This document shows positions 1 to 7,070 of a stretch of DNA of 13,698 nt, one piece after another. The position numbers were made by a program, and so were the translations under genes. The stretch's first letter is position 1. Each line of letters starts with the position of its first letter. Source of the stretch: an uncultured Clostridia bacterium (GTDB taxonomy: Bacteria > Bacillota > Clostridia > Christensenellales > DUVY01); assembly GCA_937895465.1 (NCBI GenBank), contig CALAYY010000181.1, positions 1 to 13,698 of the forward strand. Reading direction: 5' to 3'. The notes below the pieces were generated by a model, which did not search any database, had not been told where the DNA came from, and was given only the letters and a program-made list of their open reading frames with translations.

Positions 1-902
1 CTTTTAGTGATAACAAGTACGCTGCACTTAACAGTGCAGTTTGGTCAGGCGGCTCTTTTATATATGTACCTAAAGGTGTCAAGCTAGAACAGCCCTTGCA
101 GTCATATTTTAGAATGAATTCAGAGCAAATGGGGCAGTTTGAACGGACATTGATTATAGTCGATGAAGGTGCAACAGTGCATTATGTAGAAGGCTGTACA
201 GCACCAAAATACAGTAAGGATTCGCTTCATGCGGCTGTAGTTGAGATATTTGTGGCAGACGGTGCAAGATGCCGTTATTCTACTATTCAAAACTGGTCAG
301 ATAATGTTTATAACCTTGTTACCAAAAGAGCGGTCTGCGGCAAAGATGCAATCATGGAATGGATTGACGGCAATATCGGCTCAAAGCTCACAATGAAATA
401 TCCCAGCATTATACTAAAAGGCGAGGGGGCTGTAGGCACGACGATTTCGGTAGCTATGGCAGGAAAAGGTCAGATTCAAGATGCAGGCTCCAAGATGATT
501 CATCTTGCTCCTCATACTTCATCTACAATCATAGCAAAATCTCTTTCTAAGCAAGGCGGCAATGCCATTTATAGAGGCGAGATAGTGCATTCGCCCAAAG
601 CACATCATTCTTATACGCATGTAGAATGTGACACGCTTATTTTGGACAGCCTGTCAAAATCCGATACCATACCATTTAACAAAATCAGTAACGGCACCTC
701 AATATTAGAGCATGAAGCAAGGGTTTCTAAGGTTTCACAGGACCAATTATTTTATTTGATGAGCAGAGGGCTTAATCAACAGCAGGCAACCGAAATGATT
801 GTCTTGGGATTTGTTGAGCCGTTTGCCAGAGAATTGCCTATGGAATATGCCATAGAACTCAATCAGCTGTTAAAAATGGATATGTCGGGGTCGGTCGGTT
901 AA
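1..902 (+). CDS. sufB: SufB, Fe-S cluster assembly scaffold subunit (5' end outside window)
   Basis: SufB is the scaffold subunit of the cytosolic SufBCD complex, which builds Fe-S clusters using sulfur from SufS and ATP hydrolysis by SufC. The frame is open from base 3 to the TAA at 900-902, giving 299 visible residues; the N-terminal part (about 165-195 residues by family length) lies left of the window. Visible landmarks are WSGGSFIYVPKG, VEGCTAP with a Cys at visible residue 65, HVECDT with a Cys at 209, LEHEA with a Glu at 238, DQLFYLMSRG, and the C-terminal end SGSVG. The 29-residue distance from Cys209 to Glu238 equals that of E. coli Cys405 to Glu434, needed for cluster formation, and the distance to the C-terminus also agrees. 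VEGCTAP separates it from the paralogue SufD. It is the last gene of its transcription unit here; the next gene faces it. The partners sufC/sufS/sufU are not visible and are presumed to lie to the left. Confidence 0.95.
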   Translation, partial: FSDNKYAALNSAVWSGGSFIYVPKGVKLEQPLQSYFRMNSEQMGQFERTLIIVDEGATVHYVEGCTAPKYSKDSLHAAVVEIFVADGARCRYSTIQNWSDNVYNLVTKRAVCGKDAIMEWIDGNIGSKLTMKYPSIILKGEGAVGTTISVAMAGKGQIQDAGSKMIHLAPHTSSTIIAKSLSKQGGNAIYRGEIVHSPKAHHSYTHVECDTLILDSLSKSDTIPFNKISNGTSILEHEARVSKVSQDQLFYLMSRGLNQQQATEMIVLGFVEPFARELPMEYAIELNQLLKMDMSGSVG

Positions 903-1702
903 AGCTCTATTTCAAAAAGCTTGCGGCTTTTTACTAATGCAAGACTTTTAAAGCCGATATCTTTTAGAAGCTTACATACATGCTCTTTTTTTTCGCCAAG
1001 CCTTAAGATGCTATGTGCATCAGAGCCAAAGGTGACAAGTCTTCCGCCCAATTCGTAATATCTTTTTATAACTTCTAGTGAAGGTATTACTTTATCATCC
1101 AGTCCGTTTATGCTGGAATTGACTTCCAATATAATATCTTGCTTAATTATCTTAATCAAAATCTTGTCTAATATATTCCCAAATTCGCTGTATTGATATT
1201 GTACTTGTTTGTAAGGTGCTTTTCTTATAACATAACCTATATGTCCTATTGAGCTGTAATAGTAAGGAGCATCAAGGCTACTTAGCACAGCTTGAAAATA
1301 CTTAATATAGCTTTCAAACCTTTCTTTACCTTGATAATATTCTTCAAAATAGCAATCAACGCCGTTAACTTCATGAACGCTGTTGATAACATAATCAAAG
1401 GGATAAGTGTTGATAATATCTGTATTTTGTTGATTTTTGTCAGGGACATAACCCATTTCAATGCCTACAGCCAATTCAACATTATTCTGCTTGGCAAACT
1501 CAACATACGAGCTTATGGTTTGATAATATTTTTTGAGGTCAAGCTGCTTATCTTTTGGGACATAAGCTGAGCCGTTGTCAAAATGGTCTGTTATGGCAAG
1601 ATATTTCAGACCAATTTTTGAAGCATGCAAAATCAACTCTTCTGGATTTTGTAAAGAGTCAGATGAAAAGTCGGTATGAGTATGAAAATCGCTTATAATC
1701 AT
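899..1702 (-). CDS. PHP-domain phosphoesterase, histidinol-phosphatase (HisJ/HisK) type
   Basis: This 267-residue protein has a complete PHP metal-binding set: HTH at residues 7-9, TDH at 38-40, Glu82 in GIEMG, His110 in NSVH, His154 in GHIG, and GSDAH at 226-230. The length and motif order fit the histidinol-phosphate phosphatase (HisJ/HisK) branch, which hydrolyses L-histidinol phosphate in histidine synthesis, with catalysis at a metal cluster in the cytoplasm. No other his gene is in the window, so the substrate is inferred from the family; another phosphomonoesterase role is possible. The ATG at 1702 is needed to keep the HTH motif, although no Shine-Dalgarno sequence is visible before it. 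A terminator hairpin ends only 18 bases upstream, so expression may depend on read-through from degV. Its stop overlaps that of sufB within the palindrome TTAA at 899-902. Confidence 0.8.
   Translation of the reverse strand: MIISDFHTHTDFSSDSLQNPEELILHASKIGLKYLAITDHFDNGSAYVPKDKQLDLKKYYQTISSYVEFAKQNNVELAVGIEMGYVPDKNQQNTDIINTYPFDYVINSVHEVNGVDCYFEEYYQGKERFESYIKYFQAVLSSLDAPYYYSSIGHIGYVIRKAPYKQVQYQYSEFGNILDKILIKIIKQDIILEVNSSINGLDDKVIPSLEVIKRYYELGGRLVTFGSDAHSILRLGEKKEHVCKLLKDIGFKSLALVKSRKLFEIEL
914..932 (+). terminator. Possible weak terminator for the suf unit, inside the facing gene
   Basis: AAAAAGC (914-920) pairs with GCTTTTT (926-932) around the loop TTGCG, starting 12 bases after the sufB stop. 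The hairpin has an A-rich left arm and T-rich right arm, so it could act in either direction. It has only two G-C pairs and its T-run is part of the stem, so it is weak. It lies within the last codons of the PHP gene on the other strand. Confidence 0.3.
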
Positions 1703-1710
1703 AATTTTAA

Positions 1711-1751
1711 TTTGAAAAAACCATACAAAGCGGTTTTTTAGCTTTGTATGG
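1711..1751 (-). terminator. Intrinsic terminator downstream of degV
   Basis: The arms at 1721-1731 and 1741-1751 (CCATACAAAGC / GCTTTGTATGG) form a perfect 11-bp stem with a 9-base loop. Read leftward, the stem is followed at once by TTTTTT (1715-1720), the layout of a rho-independent terminator on the minus strand. There is no T-run on the plus side. It should end the operon that starts at 5215-5243, and it falls in the leader of the downstream PHP gene. Confidence 0.85.
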
Positions 1752-1785
1752 CTTAATTTCCTATATATTTATTTTTGTCTTTAAA

Positions 1786-2634
1786 TTATTTTCCGTCATT
1801 TATGTATAGTATTCCCAGAGTGCCTTTCCCGCAATGTGACGTTATAGTAGAGCCCGCAGTGGTTTCAAGTATTTCAGAAAATGAAAACTTTTCTTTTAAG
1901 GATTTTTTTACCGCATCAACAACATCTTGCGGAGCATCAGTATGTGTAATAAACACTCTTTTGGTGTCAGGCGTATTATATGTATCTAATATATGATCTA
2001 CATAACCCAAAACTACTTTTTTCATAGGGCCTCTAAATTTTCTGCCTACATCAAGCTTGCCGTCTTTCATGACAATAGTAGGCTTTATTTTAAGCAAGTT
2101 AGCTCCCAAAAGCTGCAATGTTGAACACCGTCCTCCCTTGTGAAGATAATCAAGTGTATCAATAATAAAAGATGTCTGAACATCGGGGATGCGTTTCTTA
2201 ACTTCTGGAACTATCTCCTGTGCGGTCTTACCCTCTTGCGCCAATTCATAGGCATAAATTGCTAGAAGAGCTGACCCGCTTGAAAGTGCCAAAGTGTCAA
2301 TTACATGTACACCTTTTAGTTCTTGGGCGGCGGCATTAGCTGATTGATTGGATGCTGATATTTGGCTTGAAATCGAAAAATGAATGACTTCATATCCCTC
2401 ATTAATAAACTTTTCAAAGAACTCTTTGTATATAACCGCACTTCTTGCGGCGGTTTTGGGCAGTTTTCCTGTCTTGCTTTCAAAATCATAAATATCCTGT
2501 CTATTGATATTTACACAGTCTAAAAAGGTGTCAGACCCTAAACTTACCTCCAAGGGCATAAGAGAAATATTATATTTTTCTAATAAGTCGGGAGACAAAT
2601 CCAGTGTACTGTCACCGGTAATTTTAATTTTCAT
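1786..2634 (-). CDS. degV: DegV family protein (FakB-like fatty-acid-binding protein)
   Basis: DegV/FakB proteins bind a long-chain fatty acid and, in Firmicutes, present it to the kinase FakA for phosphorylation and use in phospholipid synthesis. The 282-residue length is typical. Visible family features are the N-terminal KITGDSTLDLSPDLL, the strand with HFSISS (residues 85-90) and its following helix start, VIDTLALSSGSALLA (111-125), IDTLDYLHKGGR (158-169), LGANLLKIKPTI (176-187) and the C-terminal glycine loop HCGKGTLG (267-274). The usual T-S-Q-P stretch after the first domain reads TAARSA (61-66) here, so ligand preference may differ. A clear AAGGAG lies six bases before the ATG. The gene follows lepB by 20 bases and is last before the terminator at 1721-1751. 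Whether fakA exists elsewhere in this genome cannot be told. Confidence 0.85.
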   Translation of the reverse strand: MKIKITGDSTLDLSPDLLEKYNISLMPLEVSLGSDTFLDCVNINRQDIYDFESKTGKLPKTAARSAVIYKEFFEKFINEGYEVIHFSISSQISASNQSANAAAQELKGVHVIDTLALSSGSALLAIYAYELAQEGKTAQEIVPEVKKRIPDVQTSFIIDTLDYLHKGGRCSTLQLLGANLLKIKPTIVMKDGKLDVGRKFRGPMKKVVLGYVDHILDTYNTPDTKRVFITHTDAPQDVVDAVKKSLKEKFSFSEILETTAGSTITSHCGKGTLGILYINDGK

Positions 2635-2654
2635 TTCATTCTCCTTAATCTTTA

Positions 2655-3263
2655 TTATCTAGCAAATATCCATTTCAAAAACGCATTATTCGTGATGTCT
2701 AAGATAACTTTGCCTTTTAATTCCTGTTTTGAAACAAATCCAAAAGTTCGAGAATCCGTGCTGTTGTTTCTGTTGTCACCCATTACAAAGAAATGGTCTT
2801 TAGGTACGGTGTATTCCTTGTCAAATCCATTTTCAATAACAAATGAGCCAAAACTTGCTTTAGTCATAGAAAACCCATAATTATTCTTAATCCATTCATT
2901 GCCCTGTTTAAAGTACATATTTACTTCATCATTAGTTCTGACAAACTTGAAGGTATCGCCCTCAGTGGCAACAACACGTTTTATATAAATATCGGTGTTA
3001 CCTTCTTTGAGCAGTATAACAACATCGTTTTTTTGAGGTTGTAAAGGAAATCTATTGACCAAGATTATCTCTTTCTCAAAAAAAGTCGGTTCCATCGACG
3101 AGCCTATTATGGTGTAACCGTGATATAGGTTGATAGCGGCAAGATAAATTATCATTATCATAATTAGAATGTCGCTAAAACTAATTATTTTGTTTTTTCT
3201 TTTTAAAGATAAAGGTTCCACCAAATATTGCCTCAAAAAAATTATATCATCATTTTGTGACAT
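2655..3263 (-). CDS. lepB: Signal peptidase I
   Basis: Type I signal peptidase cleaves signal peptides from exported proteins on the outer face of the membrane. The 202-residue frame has a basic N-terminal stretch, one membrane segment at about residues 28-48, the catalytic serine in GSSMEPT (Ser56), the catalytic lysine in YIKRVVA (Lys95), and box E with GDNR (162-165) and DSRTFG (170-175). The single-anchor form is typical of Gram-positive SipS-like enzymes. The ATG at 3263 has no Shine-Dalgarno sequence. A TTG at residue 14 (3222-3224) has GAGG six bases before it and keeps the anchor intact, so a 189-residue protein is a serious alternative, supported by the promoter at 3241-3272. It sits 29 bases after the DUF951 gene and 20 before degV. 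Confidence 0.93.
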   Translation of the reverse strand: MSQNDDIIFLRQYLVEPLSLKRKNKIISFSDILIMIMIIYLAAINLYHGYTIIGSSMEPTFFEKEIILVNRFPLQPQKNDVVILLKEGNTDIYIKRVVATEGDTFKFVRTNDEVNMYFKQGNEWIKNNYGFSMTKASFGSFVIENGFDKEYTVPKDHFFVMGDNRNNSTDSRTFGFVSKQELKGKVILDITNNAFLKWIFAR

Positions 3264-3272
3264 TTATGTCAA
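3241..3272 (-). promoter_or_regulatory. Candidate internal promoter for lepB-degV
   Basis: On the minus strand, TTGACA (3267-3272) and TATAAT (3241-3246) are both exact consensus boxes. The spacer is 20 bases, longer than ideal, but the -10 is extended (TGA just before TATAAT). Expected transcription start is near 3234, leaving the leader GAGGCAATAT before the TTG at 3224. The -10 lies inside the first codons of the annotated lepB frame, which would argue for the TTG start. Confidence 0.5.
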
Positions 3273-3292
3273 AATGCATATATTTTCAATTT

Positions 3293-3487
3293 TTATAGGA
3301 TTATGCTTTTTATACTTTTTAATGCCTTATTTAGGTCAAGCATAATTATATGATTGCATCCAAGACATTGCAATTTTACATCGGCACCCGTTCTTGTAAT
3401 CAAAAACAAATTGCTTCCGCATGGATGAATCTTTTTCATCACGGCCCTTGCGCCTGTACTTAAGTTTTTGGTATTGACGTCAGCCAT
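3293..3487 (-). CDS. DUF951 (YyzM-like) small protein
   Basis: This 64-residue protein matches the DUF951 family, found across Firmicutes and including B. subtilis YyzM; its biochemical role is not established. The diagnostic core is MKKIHPCGSN (residues 17-26), followed by GADVKLQCLGCNH (34-46), giving three cysteines (23, 40, 43) and His21/His46 that could hold a metal ion. The usual N-terminal hydrophilic strand is present as TGARAVM. The ATG at 3487 comes four bases after the stop of the hydrolase-like gene, with only a weak GGGTG in that gene's last codons as ribosome binding site, so translational coupling is likely. It is the second gene of the leftward operon, between the hydrolase-like gene and lepB. 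Confidence 0.85.
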   Translation of the reverse strand: MADVNTKNLSTGARAVMKKIHPCGSNLFLITRTGADVKLQCLGCNHIIMLDLNKALKSIKSIIL

Positions 3488-3491
3488 TATT

Positions 3492-5186
3492 TTACACCCA
3501 AAGTATATTATTAATCAGTATTGTAGATTCGCTTTTAATATATAATAATGCTACATTTTCAAAGCTTTTGAGCATTATTCCGTCTGAGGTTTTGAATTCC
3601 TTGGCACAAACAGTTATTTTATTCCATATCTCTGCGCCTTCTGCATTAAGAGTATAAAAATAATCATATTCCCATTTTTCATTGATATAATTTTTTAAAG
3701 CTATAATAACCTTTTGATTATTTGAAGAATAATAGCCTATTTGCAGTTGATCGTCCTCATAGCCCTTGAATCTGGGATCGCCTATTTTGAAGGTGGCAAG
3801 GTCGCCCATTTGTGCTCTTATTCCGTACATATCTAATGCGCCTTTTTCCATTATAAGCTCTTTTTGGCTATGAAATAATTCTTCACTGTTTACTACGGTA
3901 AAGCAGTCCAAGTTAAGAGACGAGTCATATACAAGACGGCTTGCCTTAACATTAGAGGCGGAAACCTTAATTTCAGAAGGTATTACCGCACTTAGGTTGC
4001 TGCTTGAAACATAATTATTTTGATAAAAGACATTGGCAAAAGCAAAATAATATTCGCTTGTATCCAAGATTTCGGCAGTGGCAATAAAAGTTGCGTCATC
4101 CGTTGTCTCACATTTTAATCTAGTCCAGTTTCTTATACAAGGGTCTGCAATCTCGGTAGCCTGATACAGTCTGATTTCTTTTATGGGTAAAGAATTATCT
4201 GCTTTTATTTCAATATACAGCCTGTTATCACTGTTATAAAATCTCAAATCAGGCTGCTTGGGTAAGGACTGCTCATTTTTAAACAAATAATTATTAAGCC
4301 AATTAACAGTTGTTTGATAATATTCAAAGAAGATTTCTTTATCCGAATATGGTATAACTGTAAGCAAAGATACAGTGTCTTTGGGAATTCTCGAATAAGT
4401 GTCAAAAGCTCTGTCAAATGTGCTGTCACATTCATTGGTGGAAAGTGTAACCAAAATCGGTGTCTTTACTAAAGGCGCATAGCTTTGGGTTGAAAGTGAA
4501 GCAAGATAACTGCTTCTTTCCTCACTGATTTCTACATCTGACTCACGGTCTTTTTTATAAAGAAAGTCATATCCAAGCCAGCCTGAATTAAACATAGAAA
4601 CAATACAGCACGCTCTTTGGTCTGTAGCTCCTATTTTCCATGCCAAGTTTGCTCCAGTCTTTATACCCATAATGGCAATTTTTTGCGGATTGACTTCTTT
4701 TGTGTTTTCTAAAAGTGTCAAAGCTCTTCTTGCCATAGCAGTCCAGATATACCAAGGTGATTGCTTGGGCGAGGATTTTACAAGCCCCAAATCATCTTGG
4801 GCGACATTAATATTGGCAAATGATAAGCTTTGGGGATATATCGTATAGCGTGCATTTTCATCTTGTACTCCAAAATAGTCCATCATAAAAATGCTTACGC
4901 CTTTTAAAGTGGTCTTTAAAAAGTTCAATGTCTGATAAAATCTTTTGGTGCTGCCTAAAAAAAACACGACAGGCGATTTGCCGCCTAGTTCTTCTGTTAA
5001 AATTGGATTATAATAAAATCGTGCATAAGCACGAACTTTGCCGCCTTGATACTCGTAAGCGGTAAAATAAAATTCTCTGCATATATACCCGTCAGTTACA
5101 GTCTGATTGATGACATTGATGTCGGGATTATCTAAAGCCGTGGAAAAATCTTTCCAAAGCTCAATAGGGGAAATCAATTCTCCCAT
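3492..5186 (-). CDS. Alpha/beta-hydrolase-like protein with degenerate active site
   Basis: This 564-residue protein looks like an alpha/beta-hydrolase domain (about residues 30-305) followed by a beta-rich C-terminal region of about 250 residues. The hydrolase part shows SPVVFFLGST (71-80), the strand-helix unit with INVAQDDLG (126-134), a helix AMARRALTLL (150-159), then KIAIMGIKTGANLAW (169-183). That last stretch sits where acetyl-xylan-esterase or dienelactone-hydrolase relatives carry the GxSxG elbow, but it reads G-I-K-T-G, with Lys176 in place of the serine. No convincing catalytic histidine follows PILVTLSTNE (243-252). It is probably a non-catalytic relative; the exact family is not recognised. 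No signal peptide or membrane segment is seen, so it should be cytoplasmic. AGAGGA stands about eight bases before the ATG. It is the first gene of the operon with DUF951, lepB and degV. Confidence 0.6.
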   Translation of the reverse strand: MGELISPIELWKDFSTALDNPDINVINQTVTDGYICREFYFTAYEYQGGKVRAYARFYYNPILTEELGGKSPVVFFLGSTKRFYQTLNFLKTTLKGVSIFMMDYFGVQDENARYTIYPQSLSFANINVAQDDLGLVKSSPKQSPWYIWTAMARRALTLLENTKEVNPQKIAIMGIKTGANLAWKIGATDQRACCIVSMFNSGWLGYDFLYKKDRESDVEISEERSSYLASLSTQSYAPLVKTPILVTLSTNECDSTFDRAFDTYSRIPKDTVSLLTVIPYSDKEIFFEYYQTTVNWLNNYLFKNEQSLPKQPDLRFYNSDNRLYIEIKADNSLPIKEIRLYQATEIADPCIRNWTRLKCETTDDATFIATAEILDTSEYYFAFANVFYQNNYVSSSNLSAVIPSEIKVSASNVKASRLVYDSSLNLDCFTVVNSEELFHSQKELIMEKGALDMYGIRAQMGDLATFKIGDPRFKGYEDDQLQIGYYSSNNQKVIIALKNYINEKWEYDYFYTLNAEGAEIWNKITVCAKEFKTSDGIMLKSFENVALLYIKSESTILINNILWV

Positions 5187-5214
5187 AAAACTTTTCCTCT
5201 CTCAAATGGATTTT

Positions 5215-5243
5215 ATTATAACATATCAATATTAAAAAGACAA
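5215..5243 (-). promoter_or_regulatory. Promoter of the hydrolase-DUF951-lepB-degV operon
   Basis: TTGTCT (5238-5243) and TATAAT (5215-5220) on the minus strand are separated by exactly 17 bases, with an extended -10 (TGT before TATAAT). Transcription should start near 5208, about 20 bases before the ATG at 5186, with the ribosome binding site in between. Confidence 0.8.
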
Positions 5244-5345
5244 TTTTAAAAAACAGTATTTCTTTTTGATGATTTTATATAAAACATTCATAATTTAATT
5301 CTTCCTAAGCTGTTTTAAAAAATGTCGTATAAAAATAAAACAGTA

Positions 5346-5374
5346 TTGAATTTGCTGTAAACATATAGTATAAT
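5346..5374 (+). promoter_or_regulatory. Promoter of the lipoprotein gene
   Basis: TTGAAT (5346-5351) and TATAAT (5369-5374) are 17 bases apart on the plus strand, 31 bases before the ATG at 5405. With the promoter at 5215-5243 it forms a divergent pair about 100 bases apart. The 5187-5404 interval holds these two promoters, both ribosome binding sites and otherwise only A/T-rich sequence. Confidence 0.8.
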
Positions 5375-5404
5375 AAAAGTATAATTTTTTATGTGAGGTT
5401 ACAT

Positions 5405-6928
5405 ATGAAAAGAAAAGTTTTATTGCTTATATTGATTGCTTTATATATGATGTTTAGTTTGTCTGGATGCAACTTTTTTGGTAAAGACAATTCAGATAAC
5501 AATTTAGGCAATGGACCGGACGGTCAGCATTCCTCAGACCAATACACTTTTTCAATGGGATTTGAAGATTTGCAAGCGGATTTATCGGATGCAAAGTCGT
5601 TAGGGATTTTTAAAAAGAAAAAGTTTTCTACTAGTAGCCAGACACAAGCTTCCAAAGTAAGCTACAAGCGTTTAACAGATACTGAAGAAGAGAACGAAGA
5701 AGAAACATATGTTGAAGAAGATGAAATTTTGGAAGGAGAAGAGCTTGTTTTGGGATGTGAGAATGAACAAGGTGAAGTTGAAGAAGTTCCCTTTAAAGAT
5801 TATGAATTAGGCGACGATGTAGATGTGACACAAGATGCTGAGGTTTATCAGCTGTATGTAAGAAAGGATGTTACATTTATATCTTACATTTCCAATAAAA
5901 TAAGAAAGGAACTTGAATCGGAAGAACAATCATTTATAGACCCTAAGAATTCAACAGTTATTGAAGAATTTAAGCTTGAAAGATTTACTTTAATAGATGA
6001 TTATCATGATGTTCATATTTACAACAGAATCAAGGGAGTACCAGAGGATTTTGATACCAAATTCAATCCATCTAAGTTTGTTAAAGTCTATTTAATCAAT
6101 AACGATACAGGTAAAATTTATGATTTGGCGCATTTAGGAGATTTTAGAGTTGAGAGTGGAATAATTATAACAGAAGGAGAAAATCGAAAATTTTTTGATA
6201 CAAAATTTGAGGAAGAATCTTTAAAATTAGAAGAGATAACATTAATGGATAAGACAATCACGCCGCAATTTTATAAAGAAATTAACTCAGGAGTGACTTA
6301 TATAAGATGCAAAGAAAATTATTCAGACAAAGTTAATAAAAGATTGTTTTATAAAACGGATAAAGAGTTTTTTATAGATGAAGAAAACACTGTATTTATA
6401 TTATCCGAAGATACTAACGGTAAGCCTGTTTTACATAAGATTGTTGATTTAGAGGAAGTTTCTGCTAATTTTTCAGAGATAAAAGGTAAAATGACCGCAT
6501 TATTTGAGGACTATTATGGAATTAGGGATACCTATTGCTATAATAATTATTTTCATACAGTATGCGTATCAGGAGAGTCATATGTATTTGATTGTCAGGA
6601 AAATTATTATATAGTTAACCCTAGATATAATATACCATATATGTATAACGGCAAATATGTTGATAAAAACAATGATGACTTAGTTATAAAAGACTATGAA
6701 AATAATATTATAGATGTTATCTTAGAAGATTTTACAGAAGATCATTATTTTTATCAGCTTCAAAATGGATATATTGTTCATATAAGAAATATATTCAAGA
6801 AAAGAATAGATGCTGGTTCTTTTGACGCTTATCGTATAACCAATGATGAAGCTGGTGAAATAATAGTAGAAAAACTTGATACCACAATTATCATAGGAAC
6901 GGATATTGTGTTACAGCCTATTAATTAA
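5405..6928 (+). CDS. Putative lipoprotein, acidic, function unknown
   Basis: From the ATG at 5405 the protein has 507 residues and begins MKRKVLLLILIALYMMF, a typical lipoprotein signal ending in the lipobox LSGC with Cys22. It should be lipid-anchored on the outer face of the membrane. I chose this ATG because GAGG stands six bases before it and the basic n-region starts there; a GTG at 5393 would add only four residues. After a Ser/Asn/Gly-rich linker comes a strongly acidic stretch at about residues 95-130 (runs of E and D), then a long region rich in F, Y, I and D without recognisable motifs, rich in predicted strands and perhaps repetitive. I do not recognise the family. It is transcribed alone, from a strong promoter to its own terminator, so the neighbours give little clue. 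A sensor, adhesion or cell-wall role would be speculation. Confidence 0.75.
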   Translation: MKRKVLLLILIALYMMFSLSGCNFFGKDNSDNNLGNGPDGQHSSDQYTFSMGFEDLQADLSDAKSLGIFKKKKFSTSSQTQASKVSYKRLTDTEEENEEETYVEEDEILEGEELVLGCENEQGEVEEVPFKDYELGDDVDVTQDAEVYQLYVRKDVTFISYISNKIRKELESEEQSFIDPKNSTVIEEFKLERFTLIDDYHDVHIYNRIKGVPEDFDTKFNPSKFVKVYLINNDTGKIYDLAHLGDFRVESGIIITEGENRKFFDTKFEEESLKLEEITLMDKTITPQFYKEINSGVTYIRCKENYSDKVNKRLFYKTDKEFFIDEENTVFILSEDTNGKPVLHKIVDLEEVSANFSEIKGKMTALFEDYYGIRDTYCYNNYFHTVCVSGESYVFDCQENYYIVNPRYNIPYMYNGKYVDKNNDDLVIKDYENNIIDVILEDFTEDHYFYQLQNGYIVHIRNIFKKRIDAGSFDAYRITNDEAGEIIVEKLDTTIIIGTDIVLQPIN

Positions 6929-6947
6929 CATAGCTATTCCTTATTAT

Positions 6948-6984
6948 AAAAACAACCCGTTTTTCTTTTGGATGGGTTGTTTTT
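6948..6984. terminator. Bidirectional intrinsic terminator between convergent genes
   Basis: AAAAACAACCC (6948-6958) pairs perfectly with GGGTTGTTTTT (6974-6984), an 11-bp stem with a 15-base loop. It has A-runs on the left arm and T-runs on the right, so it can stop transcription from the lipoprotein gene (+) and from the membrane-protein gene ending at 7071 (-). The rest of 6985-7070 shows nothing. Confidence 0.85.
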
Positions 6985-7070
6985 ATGTTTGCATGGCAAA
7001 AATGCTTACTATATGCTCTACAGCAAAATATCAAGCAGATAAAGTATGTTAATTTTTATAAAATCTAAAA

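Noticed and set aside
1292..1570. Open frame on the plus strand opposite the PHP gene
   Set aside because: It lies fully antisense to a gene with complete family motifs and has no ribosome binding site or recognisable product.
3264..3292. Terminator between the DUF951 gene and lepB
   Set aside because: Only an A/T-only AAAAT/ATTTT pairing is possible, with no G-C stem.
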